DNA of 64,000 bases from Streptomyces sp. CMB-StM0423 (GTDB taxonomy: Bacteria > Actinomycetota > Actinomycetes > Streptomycetales > Streptomycetaceae). The DNA lies in assembly GCF_002847285.1 (NCBI RefSeq), contig NZ_CP025407.1, positions 3,876,501-3,940,500 on the forward strand, given 5' to 3'. The position numbers and the translations under genes were made by a program. Shown in pieces: positions 56,862 to 64,000 of this stretch (positions are counted from its first letter, which is position 1; each line of letters opens with the position of its first letter). The notes under the pieces are model-generated. The model saw only the letters and a program-made list of their open reading frames with translations, was not told the DNA's origin and ran no database searches.

Positions 56862-58358
56862 ATGACCACGACACGAAAGCCTCCCGGGGACAACCGCACT
56901 GCCGCGGCGGTGCTCCGGTCCTTCCTCGCCCGGCACCGTACGGCCGTCGCGCTCCTGTGGTGCGTGCTTTCCCTGGCCCTGTTCTGGTGGGCGCAGCGCG
57001 CCGCGCAGGTGTCGATGATCGACCTTGCGGTGTACCGGGCCGAGGGATGGGCCGTACGCGCGGGTGAGAACCTCTATGCCCTGCGGGCGACGGATGTGGG
57101 GCTGAGGAACACCTATCCACCGTTCGCCGCGGTGCTTTTCGTGCCGCTGACCTGGCTGGGCGTCGGGGAGATGCGCACCCTCGCCACGGTGGTCAACCTG
57201 CTGCTGGCCGGGGTGGCGGTCCATCTGTCGCTGCGGCTGGTCGCCGGGCCGTCCCGGATTCCGTCGGCGGCCGCCGGGCTGGCGGTGACGGGTCTGGTCG
57301 TGTGGTCCGAACCGGTGTGGACCACACTCCGCTACGGGCAGATCAACCTCCTCATCCTCGTCCTGGTGCTGTGGGACCTCACCCGGCGGCCGGGGTCCCG
57401 CTGGTCCGGGGCGGGCACCGGCCTGGCCGCCGGCATCAAGATCACCCCCGGGCTGTTCCTCGTGTCCTTCGTGCTGATCGGCGCGGCGCAGATGTGGCGG
57501 GAGCGGCGGGCGGGGCGACGTACCGACGGGAAGGCACGGCTCGGCGCGGGCCGGACCGCCGCGGGCCGGACCGCCGCGCGCGGGGGCGACGTGAGCGGGG
57601 ACGCCGCGCGCGGGGCCGATGCGCGCGGGGCCGGCGGCGCGAGATGGGCCGGCGGCACGGGCGGGGACGCCGGCGCGAGCGCGGGTCGTCTCTGGCTGCG
57701 GCGGGGGGTGACGGCCGGTGTCACGTTCGCCGCCACGATCGCGGCGGCGGCCCTCGTGGTGCCGGAGGACTCCCGGCGGTTCTGGGGCGGGCTCTTCCTG
57801 TCCGCGAACCGGGTCGGGCGGGCGGACGACCCCGCGAACCAGTCGCTGCGCGGGGTCCTGGCCAGGCTCCTGCACACCACCGACCCCGGCACCTGGTGGC
57901 TGCCGGTGGCCGCCCTCACCCTCGCCGCGGGCCTGGCGGTCACCACCGCCGCGGCACTGGCCGGACCCCGGCTGGAGTCCTCGACCGCCTGGACCGCGGT
58001 GTGCTGCGCCATGACCGCGCTGCTGATCAGCCCGGTGACCTGGTCCCACCACTGGGTGTGGTGCGTGCCGGTGATCGTCCTGCTCGTCTCGCAGGCATGG
58101 CGCCGGGTGGGCGTCCGGTGGTGGTATCTGGCGGGCGGTGCCGTCGGGGTCTTCCTCACCTACGGCGTCTGGCTCGTACCCAAGCGGCTCGGGCAGCCCG
58201 ATCTGGGCACCTGGCACATCTTCCTGTCGGCACTGTATCCGGCGGCGGCCGTCGCGGTCCTGGCCGTCGGCGCACACCTGGCCGTCCAAGCCCTGCGCGA
58301 CCGCTCTCCCCGGGGGAACAGAGCGCTGGGTCCGGACGGTGAGATCGCCGTGCCCTGA
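56862..58358 (+). CDS. GT87-type polyprenol-phosphate-sugar membrane glycosyltransferase (DUF2029)
   Basis: A 498-residue polytopic protein with about ten hydrophobic segments (VALLWCVLSLALFWWAQ; FAAVLFVPLTWLGVGEM; MTALLISPVTWSHHWVWCVP). The loop DLAVYRAEGWAVRAGENLY, with the acidic residue after the first helix, and GQINLLILVLVLWDLTRR are GT87/PimE-like signatures. Such enzymes add mannose or other sugars outside the membrane. GGAG at 56849-56852 is 9 bases before ATG 56862, better than ATG 56856. A 60-residue Gly/Ala/Arg/Asp insertion interrupts the middle. Confidence 0.87.
   Translation: MTTTRKPPGDNRTAAAVLRSFLARHRTAVALLWCVLSLALFWWAQRAAQVSMIDLAVYRAEGWAVRAGENLYALRATDVGLRNTYPPFAAVLFVPLTWLGVGEMRTLATVVNLLLAGVAVHLSLRLVAGPSRIPSAAAGLAVTGLVVWSEPVWTTLRYGQINLLILVLVLWDLTRRPGSRWSGAGTGLAAGIKITPGLFLVSFVLIGAAQMWRERRAGRRTDGKARLGAGRTAAGRTAARGGDVSGDAARGADARGAGGARWAGGTGGDAGASAGRLWLRRGVTAGVTFAATIAAAALVVPEDSRRFWGGLFLSANRVGRADDPANQSLRGVLARLLHTTDPGTWWLPVAALTLAAGLAVTTAAALAGPRLESSTAWTAVCCAMTALLISPVTWSHHWVWCVPVIVLLVSQAWRRVGVRWWYLAGGAVGVFLTYGVWLVPKRLGQPDLGTWHIFLSALYPAAAVAVLAVGAHLAVQALRDRSPRGNRALGPDGEIAVP
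57540..57680 (+). repeat. Low-complexity GC repeat inside the GT87 gene
   Basis: Degenerate repeats of CGGGCCGGACCGCCG (two exact copies at about 57549-57580) and GCGCGGGGCC units encode RTAAGRTAARGGDVSGDAAR and ADARGAGGARWAGGTGGDA. It lies in a cytoplasmic loop between two membrane helices and looks like slippage expansion. Confidence 0.65.
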
Positions 58359-58479
58359 GGGGCGGCCGACTCCGTACCCCCGCACCCACCTCGCGCCGCC
58401 CCGGCCCGGCTTGGGCGACGTACCGGCTCAGCACTTCGCTGACCAGGCGTTGTCAGACCGGCCGCCTACCCTTGGGCGG

Positions 58480-58535
58480 GTGTGAGGGGATGTGGGGGTG
58501 GGGAGTGTGGGGGTGGGGAGTGCGGGAGTGGGGTC
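58480..58535 (+). repeat. Short tandem repeat of about 15 bp downstream of the small Cys-rich gene
   Basis: Three imperfect units of GTGGGGGTGGGGAGT run from 58494 to 58535, immediately downstream (minus strand) of the gene ending at 58537. C-rich on the minus-strand transcript. No function evident; G-quadruplex formation on the plus strand is possible. Confidence 0.6.
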
Positions 58536-58536
58536 T

Positions 58537-58956
58537 TCATAGGTAAAGCTGGCGTTTGCAGTCCTGGCAACAGGTCTTGCCGTCGCACTGCTCGGTCCGC
58601 GGATGCTCGCAGCCTCCGGTGGCGGGGTGCACCGCCGCAAGGCGCCGTCCTGCCGCGGGCTGGTGGGCGGGGAGGGTGAGGGTGGCGTAGCGGGCGGTGC
58701 GGTGGCCCTGGCGGTCGCGGGTCTGGGCCTGGACGCGGACCATGTGGTCCAGTTCCGCGATGCACGCCCCGCACGCGTACATCTCGCCGCCCGCGCCGGG
58801 CGTGATCACGGACCCGACCCACAGCACGGCCACGCCCGCCCGGCGGCAGAAGAGCCAGCACACCCCCGGCACCCACGCGTTACCGTCCCCGCCTCGCGCC
58901 ACCGCGGGCCACGCGTCGCGCCACGGGCGGTCGACGGCGGGCAGGAACCGGTTCAC
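58537..58956 (-). CDS. Small cysteine-rich hypothetical protein
   Basis: A 139-residue protein with metal-binding-like cysteines: YACGACIAELDHM in the middle and CEHPRTEQCDGKTCCQDC at the end. These could form zinc knuckles. Its start overlaps the stop of the upstream 76-residue ORF (ATGA, 58953-58956). Genes of this sort recur beside XRE/DUF397 loci in Streptomyces; function unknown. Confidence 0.65.
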   Translation of the reverse strand: MNRFLPAVDRPWRDAWPAVARGGDGNAWVPGVCWLFCRRAGVAVLWVGSVITPGAGGEMYACGACIAELDHMVRVQAQTRDRQGHRTARYATLTLPAHQPAAGRRLAAVHPATGGCEHPRTEQCDGKTCCQDCKRQLYL

Positions 58957-59183
58957 CGGGCGGTCTCCCGCGGGCGGAGGACGGCGGCGAGGGCGCGGGC
59001 GGTGGCGATGTTGCAGCGCCCGAGGTCGATCAGCCCCAGCGGCGCGGACCCGCTACACGAAACGGGGTCGAGCCCCAGCGAAGGCAGCACCACCCCCGCC
59101 GCCTTGAGCGCCGCCCGCAGTTCCTCACACGCCAGCCCGGCCTCCTTCACCCTGTCGGGACCCTGAGCCCGGTTCTTCGTCAT
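58953..59183 (-). CDS. Small hypothetical protein, 76 residues
   Basis: Starts at ATG 59183: MTKNRAQGPDRVKEAGLACE, LRAALKAAGVVLPSLGLDPV, LIDLGRCNIATARALAAVL. Helical, no membrane segment. Divergent from the XRE regulator and co-translated with the Cys-rich protein. Not assigned to a family. Confidence 0.65.
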   Translation of the reverse strand: MTKNRAQGPDRVKEAGLACEELRAALKAAGVVLPSLGLDPVSCSGSAPLGLIDLGRCNIATARALAAVLRPRETAR

Positions 59184-59325
59184 GTCGCTCTCCGATCGCC
59201 TTGTTCCGTTGTGCTGGCCGCGGCTTCCTCCGCAACTCCACCCTGGCCGCCGGAAAGAGTCAGGTACACAGATCGTGTGTGACCAAATACGCTCTGTGGA
59301 CAGCGAGATGAAGGAGGTCGGCTGC

Positions 59326-60171
59326 GTGGAGCTTGAGCCGGAAGATGCGGTCACGCCGGCTTCACCAGCGGGAATGCTCGCCAGCCGCGCGGCGCGGGCG
59401 CGGGCGAAGAAGGGCCTGTCGCTGCGCGCGCTCGCTGAGAAGCTGGGCTATCCGCACACTTACCTGAGCCGCGTCGAGCGCGGTGACCAGCTCCCGTCCA
59501 CCGCGCTGGCCGAAGCCCTTGACGACTTCTACGGGACCGACGGGCTCATCACCGAGTTGCTGACCGTCGCCCGGGCGGCCGAGATCCCGACGTGGGGGCG
59601 CCGAGTCCTCGAAGAGGAGCAGCGCGCGGCGCGTATCCAGACGTTCAACAGCAGCGTCGTGCCCGGACTGCTGCAGATCGAGCCGTACACGTCGGCCATG
59701 TTCGTCGAATCCATGCCGGGCAAGGACGCCGAGAAGGTCGCGATGCTGGTGGAGACGCGAGTGCACCGGCGCGCGGTGCTGGACTCGCCGACGCCGCCGC
59801 TCTATTGGGCGATCATGGATGAAGCCGCGCTACGCCGCCCCGTGGGCAGTCCGGCGGTGATGGCGGAGCAGATTCAGCACATCCTCGACGTGATCGAGCG
59901 CAACGGTGCGGTACGGGTGCAGGTACTGCCTTTCGCGCACGGAGTCCATCCGCTGCTGGGCGGTAGCCTGAGCCTGCTCACCCGCCATGACGGTGCGACC
60001 TTCGCCTACGTCGAGTCGTTCGCGTCCGGTGTGTCCGTGGATATCCCGGCGGAGGTCCTGGAGTTGACGACCCTCCTCGACATCGCCCGGTCGAAGGCCC
60101 TTGACAGCGGGAAGAGCGTGGCCCTGCTCAACAGGTACCTGAAAGGGTATGAGGATGACATCGACTCCTGA
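59326..60171 (+). CDS. XRE-family regulator with DUF5753 domain
   Basis: A 281-residue protein of the large Streptomyces family. The HTH (about 15-70) reads LASRAARARAKKGLSLRALA and LGYPHTYLSRVERGDQLP. DUF5753 follows (about 95-275): IQTFNSSVVPGLLQIEPYTS, PPLYWAIMDEAALRRPVGSP, VRVQVLPFAHGVHPLLGGSL, TFAYVESFASGVSVD. GTG 59326 is chosen because AAGGAGG lies 8 bases before it; ATG 59308 lies upstream of that site. The downstream DUF397 partner overlaps by 17 bases. Confidence 0.93.
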   Translation: MELEPEDAVTPASPAGMLASRAARARAKKGLSLRALAEKLGYPHTYLSRVERGDQLPSTALAEALDDFYGTDGLITELLTVARAAEIPTWGRRVLEEEQRAARIQTFNSSVVPGLLQIEPYTSAMFVESMPGKDAEKVAMLVETRVHRRAVLDSPTPPLYWAIMDEAALRRPVGSPAVMAEQIQHILDVIERNGAVRVQVLPFAHGVHPLLGGSLSLLTRHDGATFAYVESFASGVSVDIPAEVLELTTLLDIARSKALDSGKSVALLNRYLKGYEDDIDS

Positions 60172-60373
60172 GGACAAGGCACCGTCTCCGGTCTGGGTGA
60201 AGAGCAGCTACAGCAACGGCCAGGGCGGCGAGTGCATCGAGTGGGCGCCGGAGCGCGCGGTGGCCACCGGTGAGTTCCTGGTGCGCGACAGCAAGGATCC
60301 CCACGGTCCCCACCTGACCCTGACCCGCGAGCAGTTCGCCGGGCTCGTGGAGTTCGCCAAGCGGCACGGCTGA
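60155..60373 (+). CDS. DUF397 protein, partner of the XRE regulator
   Basis: A 72-residue protein with the DUF397 core VWVKSSYSNGQGGECIEWAP, VLVRDSKDPHGPHLTLTREQ-like end and FAGLVEFAKR. ATG 60155 has AAAGG 8 bases upstream. Overlaps the XRE gene. In Streptomyces the XRE-DUF5753/DUF397 pairs (for example bldB/whiJ-like loci) regulate development and can act like antitoxin/toxin modules. Confidence 0.9.
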   Translation: MTSTPEDKAPSPVWVKSSYSNGQGGECIEWAPERAVATGEFLVRDSKDPHGPHLTLTREQFAGLVEFAKRHG

Positions 60374-60396
60374 CCCCGCCCGCGTAGCCACTGACC

Positions 60397-60420
60397 GGCC
60401 CCCGCCTTACCGCGGGGGCC
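60397..60420. terminator. Bidirectional terminator hairpin
   Basis: GGCCCCCGC (60397-60405) and GCGGGGGCC (60412-60420), perfect 9-bp stem with a 6-base loop, followed by TTGTC. It lies between convergent DUF397 and RNase HI genes. Confidence 0.8.
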
Positions 60421-60423
60421 TTG

Positions 60424-61086
60424 TCATGCCTTCGCGCACTCCACGTGGCCCCAGCCCGTGGCGTTCTTCGCGATCGTCGTGCCTGCCTCGTACGACGCGC
60501 CGCAGCGGCAGCGGCCCGCGTACTTCGCCTTCAGGGTGCCGCCGGTCTTCCCCGCACGCCGTTTCGGGGCGGGGGACGAGACGCGCGCCGGGGCGTCTTC
60601 CGCCGTCGGGAGCGGGGAGCCGTGAGCTGTGCCCGCGGGGTTCTGGGTACGGGCGGACTCCGCGGCGGCGGCGTCCGCGGCGGCGTTGTAGGGGTCGCCG
60701 TCGACCTGGTGGGCGCGGACGTGGACGAGGCGGACCTCGCGGCCCGTGAGGCGGTCGTCGATGCTGCGTACCAGCTCCTGGTTGGCGACCGGCTTGCCCG
60801 CCGCGGTCTTCCAGCCGCGCTTCCGCCAGCCCGGCAGCCAGTCGGTGACGGCCTGCATCGCGTACGTGGAGTCCATCCGCACCTCCAGGGGCACGGCAGG
60901 GTCCGTGGATTCCAGGAGCCGCAGCAGGGCGGTCAGTTCGGCGATGTTGTTGGTCGCCTTGCCCAGCGGGCCCGCCTCCCAGCGCGCGACCGCGCCGTCC
61001 GGGCCCGCCACCACCCACGCCCACGCGGCCGGCCCCGGGTTCGGACTCGCGGCGCCGTCGCATGCGGCGATGATCACGTCAGCCAT
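60424..61086 (-). CDS. rnhA: Ribonuclease HI with C-terminal cysteine-rich tail
   Basis: A 220-residue protein. RNase H domain (1-145): IIAACDGAASPNPGPAAWAW with the first Asp, NNIAELTALLRLLE with Glu, RMDSTYAMQAVTDWL with the second Asp, and HVRAHQVDGDPYNAAADAAA with the last catalytic residues. It removes RNA from RNA-DNA hybrids. An Ala/Pro linker leads to a tail GRCRCGASYEAGTTIAKNAT ending HVECAKA, with CxC and HxxC pairs, probably a zinc or hybrid-binding module. The tail is not part of classical RNase HI. Confidence 0.9.
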   Translation of the reverse strand: MADVIIAACDGAASPNPGPAAWAWVVAGPDGAVARWEAGPLGKATNNIAELTALLRLLESTDPAVPLEVRMDSTYAMQAVTDWLPGWRKRGWKTAAGKPVANQELVRSIDDRLTGREVRLVHVRAHQVDGDPYNAAADAAAAESARTQNPAGTAHGSPLPTAEDAPARVSSPAPKRRAGKTGGTLKAKYAGRCRCGASYEAGTTIAKNATGWGHVECAKA

Positions 61087-61121
61087 ACGGCCGATTCTGC
61101 CATCCCGCGGCGGGGCGCCGG

Positions 61122-61589
61122 TCAGCCGATGACCGCCTCGACGACCACCGGCAGGTCGGAGTCCTGCTGGATGGAGCCCACGAGGAGAGTGCGGTCCCCC
61201 AGTTGCCAGGCCCGGTGGTGGATGTAGTCGAGCCCGCGGGACGGATCTCCCGTCGGCGGCGCCAGCTCCCCGCCGAGCGGGCCCTGCTCCAGCTCGCCCG
61301 CCACCCGGCGCGACTCCGCCTCCGCCTCATCGTGCAGCGCTTCGAGGGCCTCGAAGCCCTCGTCCTCGTCCGCCTCCCGCAGCCACAGCGTCACCGCGAG
61401 GTGCGTCTCCGGGGGATCGCCCTGGATGCCCGCCGTCAGGCCGTCCTTCTCCCAGACCCGCGGAAAGGGTGCTCCGGGCCTGGCACGCAGCACCGACCAG
61501 CCTTCCTCCTCAAGCGTCGCCGCCAGCAGCTCGCCCGTGAGCTGCGGTTCGGCGGCCAGGCGCTGGACGAGAGCGATGAGTTCGTTCAT
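61122..61589 (-). CDS. Putative immunity protein for the RHS toxin
   Basis: A 155-residue acidic protein (MNELIALVQRLAAEPQLTGE; LREADEDEGFEALEALHDEA; LDYIHHRAWQLGDRTLLVGS). No known domain recognised. Its start codon overlaps the stop of the RHS gene (ATGA, 61586-61589), the standard arrangement of polymorphic toxin and immunity genes, and its acidity is usual for nuclease inhibitors. Assignment rests on context. Confidence 0.65.
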   Translation of the reverse strand: MNELIALVQRLAAEPQLTGELLAATLEEEGWSVLRARPGAPFPRVWEKDGLTAGIQGDPPETHLAVTLWLREADEDEGFEALEALHDEAEAESRRVAGELEQGPLGGELAPPTGDPSRGLDYIHHRAWQLGDRTLLVGSIQQDSDLPVVVEAVIG

Positions 61590-64000
61590 GTGCTGATCAT
61601 CCCGTTCGCCGGTACGTGGAACACCTGCAGTCTGCCATCACTGAGCGCGTCGGCCACCGACTGGCTGACCGAGCTGTCGGAGAACAGTTCGCGCAGGTGG
61701 TCGGCACCCTGCGGGCTGGAGGTGGCGTAGCGGACGCCGTTGGCGCCGAGTTCGTCGTTGAGGGCGACCAGCCGCTCCGCCTGGTCGATGATCCGGTCCT
61801 GGTTGTAGTGGCGGTGCTCCGGGTTGTACTGGGACGACGACCACTGCTTCTCGTTTCCGGTCCACTTCGCCTCGACGATGAAGTTGTCGGCCGTCGGCCC
61901 GCCGTCCACGTGCACCTCGCGGCCGTTCTTGAGCTTGAAGACCTGCTCGTAGTCGGTGTGCGTGACGAACCTCTGGTACTGGTACGAGACCCGCGACAGC
62001 AGCTTCTCCGTCAGCCAGTCGATGCGCAGGAACTGCGGGCACATCTGCAGGCCCAGCGGGTCGGACCACGTCAGCGGGTTCGGCGCGTACGCGTAGTCGT
62101 CCGGTGCGGCGGCCAGGCCGAGGGGGTCGGGGGTGAGGAAGCGGGTGCTGCGCGGGTCGTAGTAGCGGTGGCGGTTGTAGTGGAGGCCGCTCTCCTCGTC
62201 CGCGTACTGGCCGGGGAAGCGCAGGGGGCAGGCGGCCCGGGTGGCGGTGGCGGTTCCGGCCGGGCTGCCCCACACCGTGGCGCGGTGGCGCCAGACGACC
62301 TCGCCGTCCGGGGTGATCAGGTCGGTGGGCGCGCCGACGAGGTCGGTGGCGATGGCGTAGAAGCGCCGGTCGATCTCCTCCTGCGGCGCGTCGCGCAGCG
62401 AGCGGCGTTCGCTCTGGGCCACGGGCCGGTGGCCGCCCGGTTCGTAGTCCCAGGTGACGGAGTGGCTGCCGCCGTCGTCGGTGCGCGTCGACTGTTCCGC
62501 AAGCCGGTCGCCGTCCCAGGCGAAGTCCACCCGCCGGGCCACGCCCCCGGCCGCGTCGAGGAGTTCCTTGGCGAGCCGGCGGCCCATGGGGTCGTAGCGG
62601 TAGCGCCACCGGCTGCCGTCGGGGGTGACGACGGCGGTGAGCTGGTCGTCCGCGTCCCAGGTGAACAGCCAGGTGCGCCGGGTGCCGGAGAGCGTGCGGC
62701 GGGTGATGCTCGTGCAGCGGCCCTGGTCGTCGTAGTCGTAGCGGGACCGGCCGGCGCGCCGGAGGCGGTTGCCCGTGTACGTGTACGCCTCCGGCTCGGC
62801 GGCCGGTCCGGCGCCGGCGGCGCCCGCTTCGGCTGCCGTACCCGCCGCCGCCGACGTCACGTTGCCCGCGGCGTCGTAGGCGTAGCGCTCGCTCCAGCCC
62901 TCGGCCCGTACCGTCGTGATCCGGCCCTCGGCGTCCAGTTCGAGTGCACGGGAGCCGGTGTGCAGGTCGTCCAGGCCGACGAGCCGGCCCGCGGGGTCGT
63001 AGCGGTAGGCGGTACGGCCCACGGTGCGGAACTTCGCGAGGGGGTCGTCCCCCGCCGGCCCACCGGGGGCCGTCAGCTCGCGGCCGACGAGCCGGTGGCT
63101 CTCGTCCCACCGCTGGCCGATGCGGAACCCGTCACCGAAGACCCGCTCCGTCTCGCGGCCGATCCCGTCGTACGCGAACGTGACCTCGTGCCCGTCGGCG
63201 ACCAGCCGCACCGGCAGCCCGTTGTCCGCGTACTCCCATTCGCTGACCGCCCCGGAGGGTGTGCTGCGGCGGCACCGCCTGCCCAGTTCGTCGTACGCGT
63301 AGCCGGTGGTGCGCCCGTTGACGGTCTCGCGCAGCAGCCGCCCGGCGTCGTCCCGCTCCACCTCCAGCACCGCGTCGGCGTTCTCGGCGCGGACCATGCG
63401 GCCGTCGAGGCCGTACGCGTACGTGGTGGCGGCGGTGCCGCTGAGCTTCTCCACGATCCGGCCGCGGGAGTCGCGCCGGTACGTCGTCGTCTGCCCGGCG
63501 CCGTTGGTGCGCGTGCTCAGCTCCCCGGTGGCGTCGCGGGCGTAGCGCAGCACGCGGTCGTTGAAGTCGGACTCGGCGACGAGCCGGCCGGCGGCATCGA
63601 AGTCGTACGTCCAGGTGGCGCCGCGGGCATCGGTGACGGCGGTGAGGCGGAGTTCGGTGTCGTACGCGAAGGTCCGCCGCGCTCCGTCCGCGCCCGTCTG
63701 GGCGGCGAGCAGATCGAAGTGCGTGTACGCGAAGCGGGTCGTGGCGCCGGCGGGGTCGGTGTGGGCGACGAGGTTGCCCTCGGCGTCCCAGTGCCAGGTC
63801 TCGGCCGTGCCGTCCGGGTGGGTGCGGGTGACGGGCTTGCCCTCGGTGGTCCAGGTGACGTGCGTGACCTGGCCGAGGGCGTCGACGGTGGCGGCGATCC
63901 GGCCGAAGGCGTCGCGGCGGCGCTCGATGGCGGCACCGTGCTGGTCGACCGTGCGCACCGGCAGCCCCCGGGGGTCGCACTCGACGCGGGTGGTGACGCC
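61586..64000 (-). CDS. RHS/YD-repeat polymorphic toxin, N-terminus beyond window
   Basis: About 804 residues are present and the frame is open at base 64000. Many YD repeats (GNLVAHTDPAGATTRFAYTH, YDELGRRCRRSTPSGAVSEW and others) form the RHS shell. The core ends with the conserved RYYDPRSTRFLTPDPLGLAA and NPLTWSDPLGL near 62040. The remaining 150 residues are a separate toxin domain with REVHVDGGPTADNFIVEAKW, an E-x-K motif with an upstream acidic residue as in restriction-endonuclease-fold toxins (Tox-REase-5-like), so a DNase is likely. Followed by its putative immunity gene with 4-base overlap. Confidence 0.88.
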   Translation of the reverse strand, partial: GVTTRVECDPRGLPVRTVDQHGAAIERRRDAFGRIAATVDALGQVTHVTWTTEGKPVTRTHPDGTAETWHWDAEGNLVAHTDPAGATTRFAYTHFDLLAAQTGADGARRTFAYDTELRLTAVTDARGATWTYDFDAAGRLVAESDFNDRVLRYARDATGELSTRTNGAGQTTTYRRDSRGRIVEKLSGTAATTYAYGLDGRMVRAENADAVLEVERDDAGRLLRETVNGRTTGYAYDELGRRCRRSTPSGAVSEWEYADNGLPVRLVADGHEVTFAYDGIGRETERVFGDGFRIGQRWDESHRLVGRELTAPGGPAGDDPLAKFRTVGRTAYRYDPAGRLVGLDDLHTGSRALELDAEGRITTVRAEGWSERYAYDAAGNVTSAAAGTAAEAGAAGAGPAAEPEAYTYTGNRLRRAGRSRYDYDDQGRCTSITRRTLSGTRRTWLFTWDADDQLTAVVTPDGSRWRYRYDPMGRRLAKELLDAAGGVARRVDFAWDGDRLAEQSTRTDDGGSHSVTWDYEPGGHRPVAQSERRSLRDAPQEEIDRRFYAIATDLVGAPTDLITPDGEVVWRHRATVWGSPAGTATATRAACPLRFPGQYADEESGLHYNRHRYYDPRSTRFLTPDPLGLAAAPDDYAYAPNPLTWSDPLGLQMCPQFLRIDWLTEKLLSRVSYQYQRFVTHTDYEQVFKLKNGREVHVDGGPTADNFIVEAKWTGNEKQWSSSQYNPEHRHYNQDRIIDQAERLVALNDELGANGVRYATSSPQGADHLRELFSDSSVSQSVADALSDGRLQVFHVPANGMIST

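Overview
The window is very GC-rich DNA with strongly G/C-biased third codon positions, many GTG starts and translationally coupled ATGA/GTGA overlaps. Its gene families (SARP regulator, LuxR-type two-component pair, Ser/Thr kinase, XRE-DUF5753/DUF397 pair, Spo0M, CNNM pair, RHS toxin, GT87) point to a Streptomyces-like actinomycete. No rRNA gene and no intact tRNA gene was seen.

Layout. (1) 1-4211: a polyphosphate kinase 2 cut by the left edge, a complete ISL3-type insertion sequence with perfect ends and an 8-bp target duplication that splits a small reading frame, and a CBS-domain protein. (2) 4809-13014: a potassium region. A 27-residue membrane peptide, kdpF, kdpA, kdpB, kdpC and a kinase-less KdpD-like sensor run rightwards. 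Two tiny coupled ORFs follow, then KtrA and KtrB on the opposite strand. (3) 13152-14224: a PadR regulator with two DUF1048 proteins and a clear operator. (4) 14380-26290: a scarred genomic-island zone. Two 49-bp copies of the 3' half of tRNA-Gly(CCC) (14514-14562 and 23497-23545) bracket about 9 kb, and partial copies lie at 25487 and 26068. Fragments of a tyrosine integrase, a DnaC-like helicase loader, a P-loop kinase, a LysR regulator, a QueD-like enzyme, IS110 and IS3 transposases and a methyltransferase are scattered here. Intact cargo is a cyclase/O-methyltransferase/SDR cluster with a divergent AraC regulator, a TetR/hydrolase pair sharing an operator, and a HIT protein.

(5) 26339-38032: envelope and stress genes: a secreted protein, a DUF1707 protein, two coupled CNNM/CBS membrane proteins, Spo0M, a NarL/DesR-like two-component pair, a serine hydrolase, TerD, and a SARP fused to a CGNR-like zinc module with a divergent secreted protein. 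(6) 38048-47065: one nine-gene leftward operon: a secreted endonuclease/exonuclease/phosphatase-fold enzyme, two uncharacterised proteins, a Tat lipoprotein solute-binding protein, a LacI regulator and a full Opp-type ABC importer, with a LacI-like palindrome in front. (7) 47222-49398: a PLP-dependent dehydratase-like enzyme divergent from a deformylase-like protein and a GntR regulator. The two start codons are only 24 bp apart and a perfect 12-bp palindrome lies at the centre. (8) 49505-58358: a sulfatase, an SDR/XRE pair, a hydrolase, a lipoprotein, a Ser/Thr kinase and a GT87 membrane glycosyltransferase. (9) 58480-64000: a Streptomyces-type XRE/DUF397 locus, RNase HI, and a putative immunity gene coupled to the 3' end of an RHS toxin gene that runs off the right edge.

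The best candidates for undescribed biology are the LacI-controlled phosphatase/importer operon, the symmetric GntR/dehydratase/deformylase locus, the tRNA-Gly scar array, and the sensor-only Kdp operon with its extra small peptides. All assignments come from reading the sequence and from family knowledge; no database search was run.
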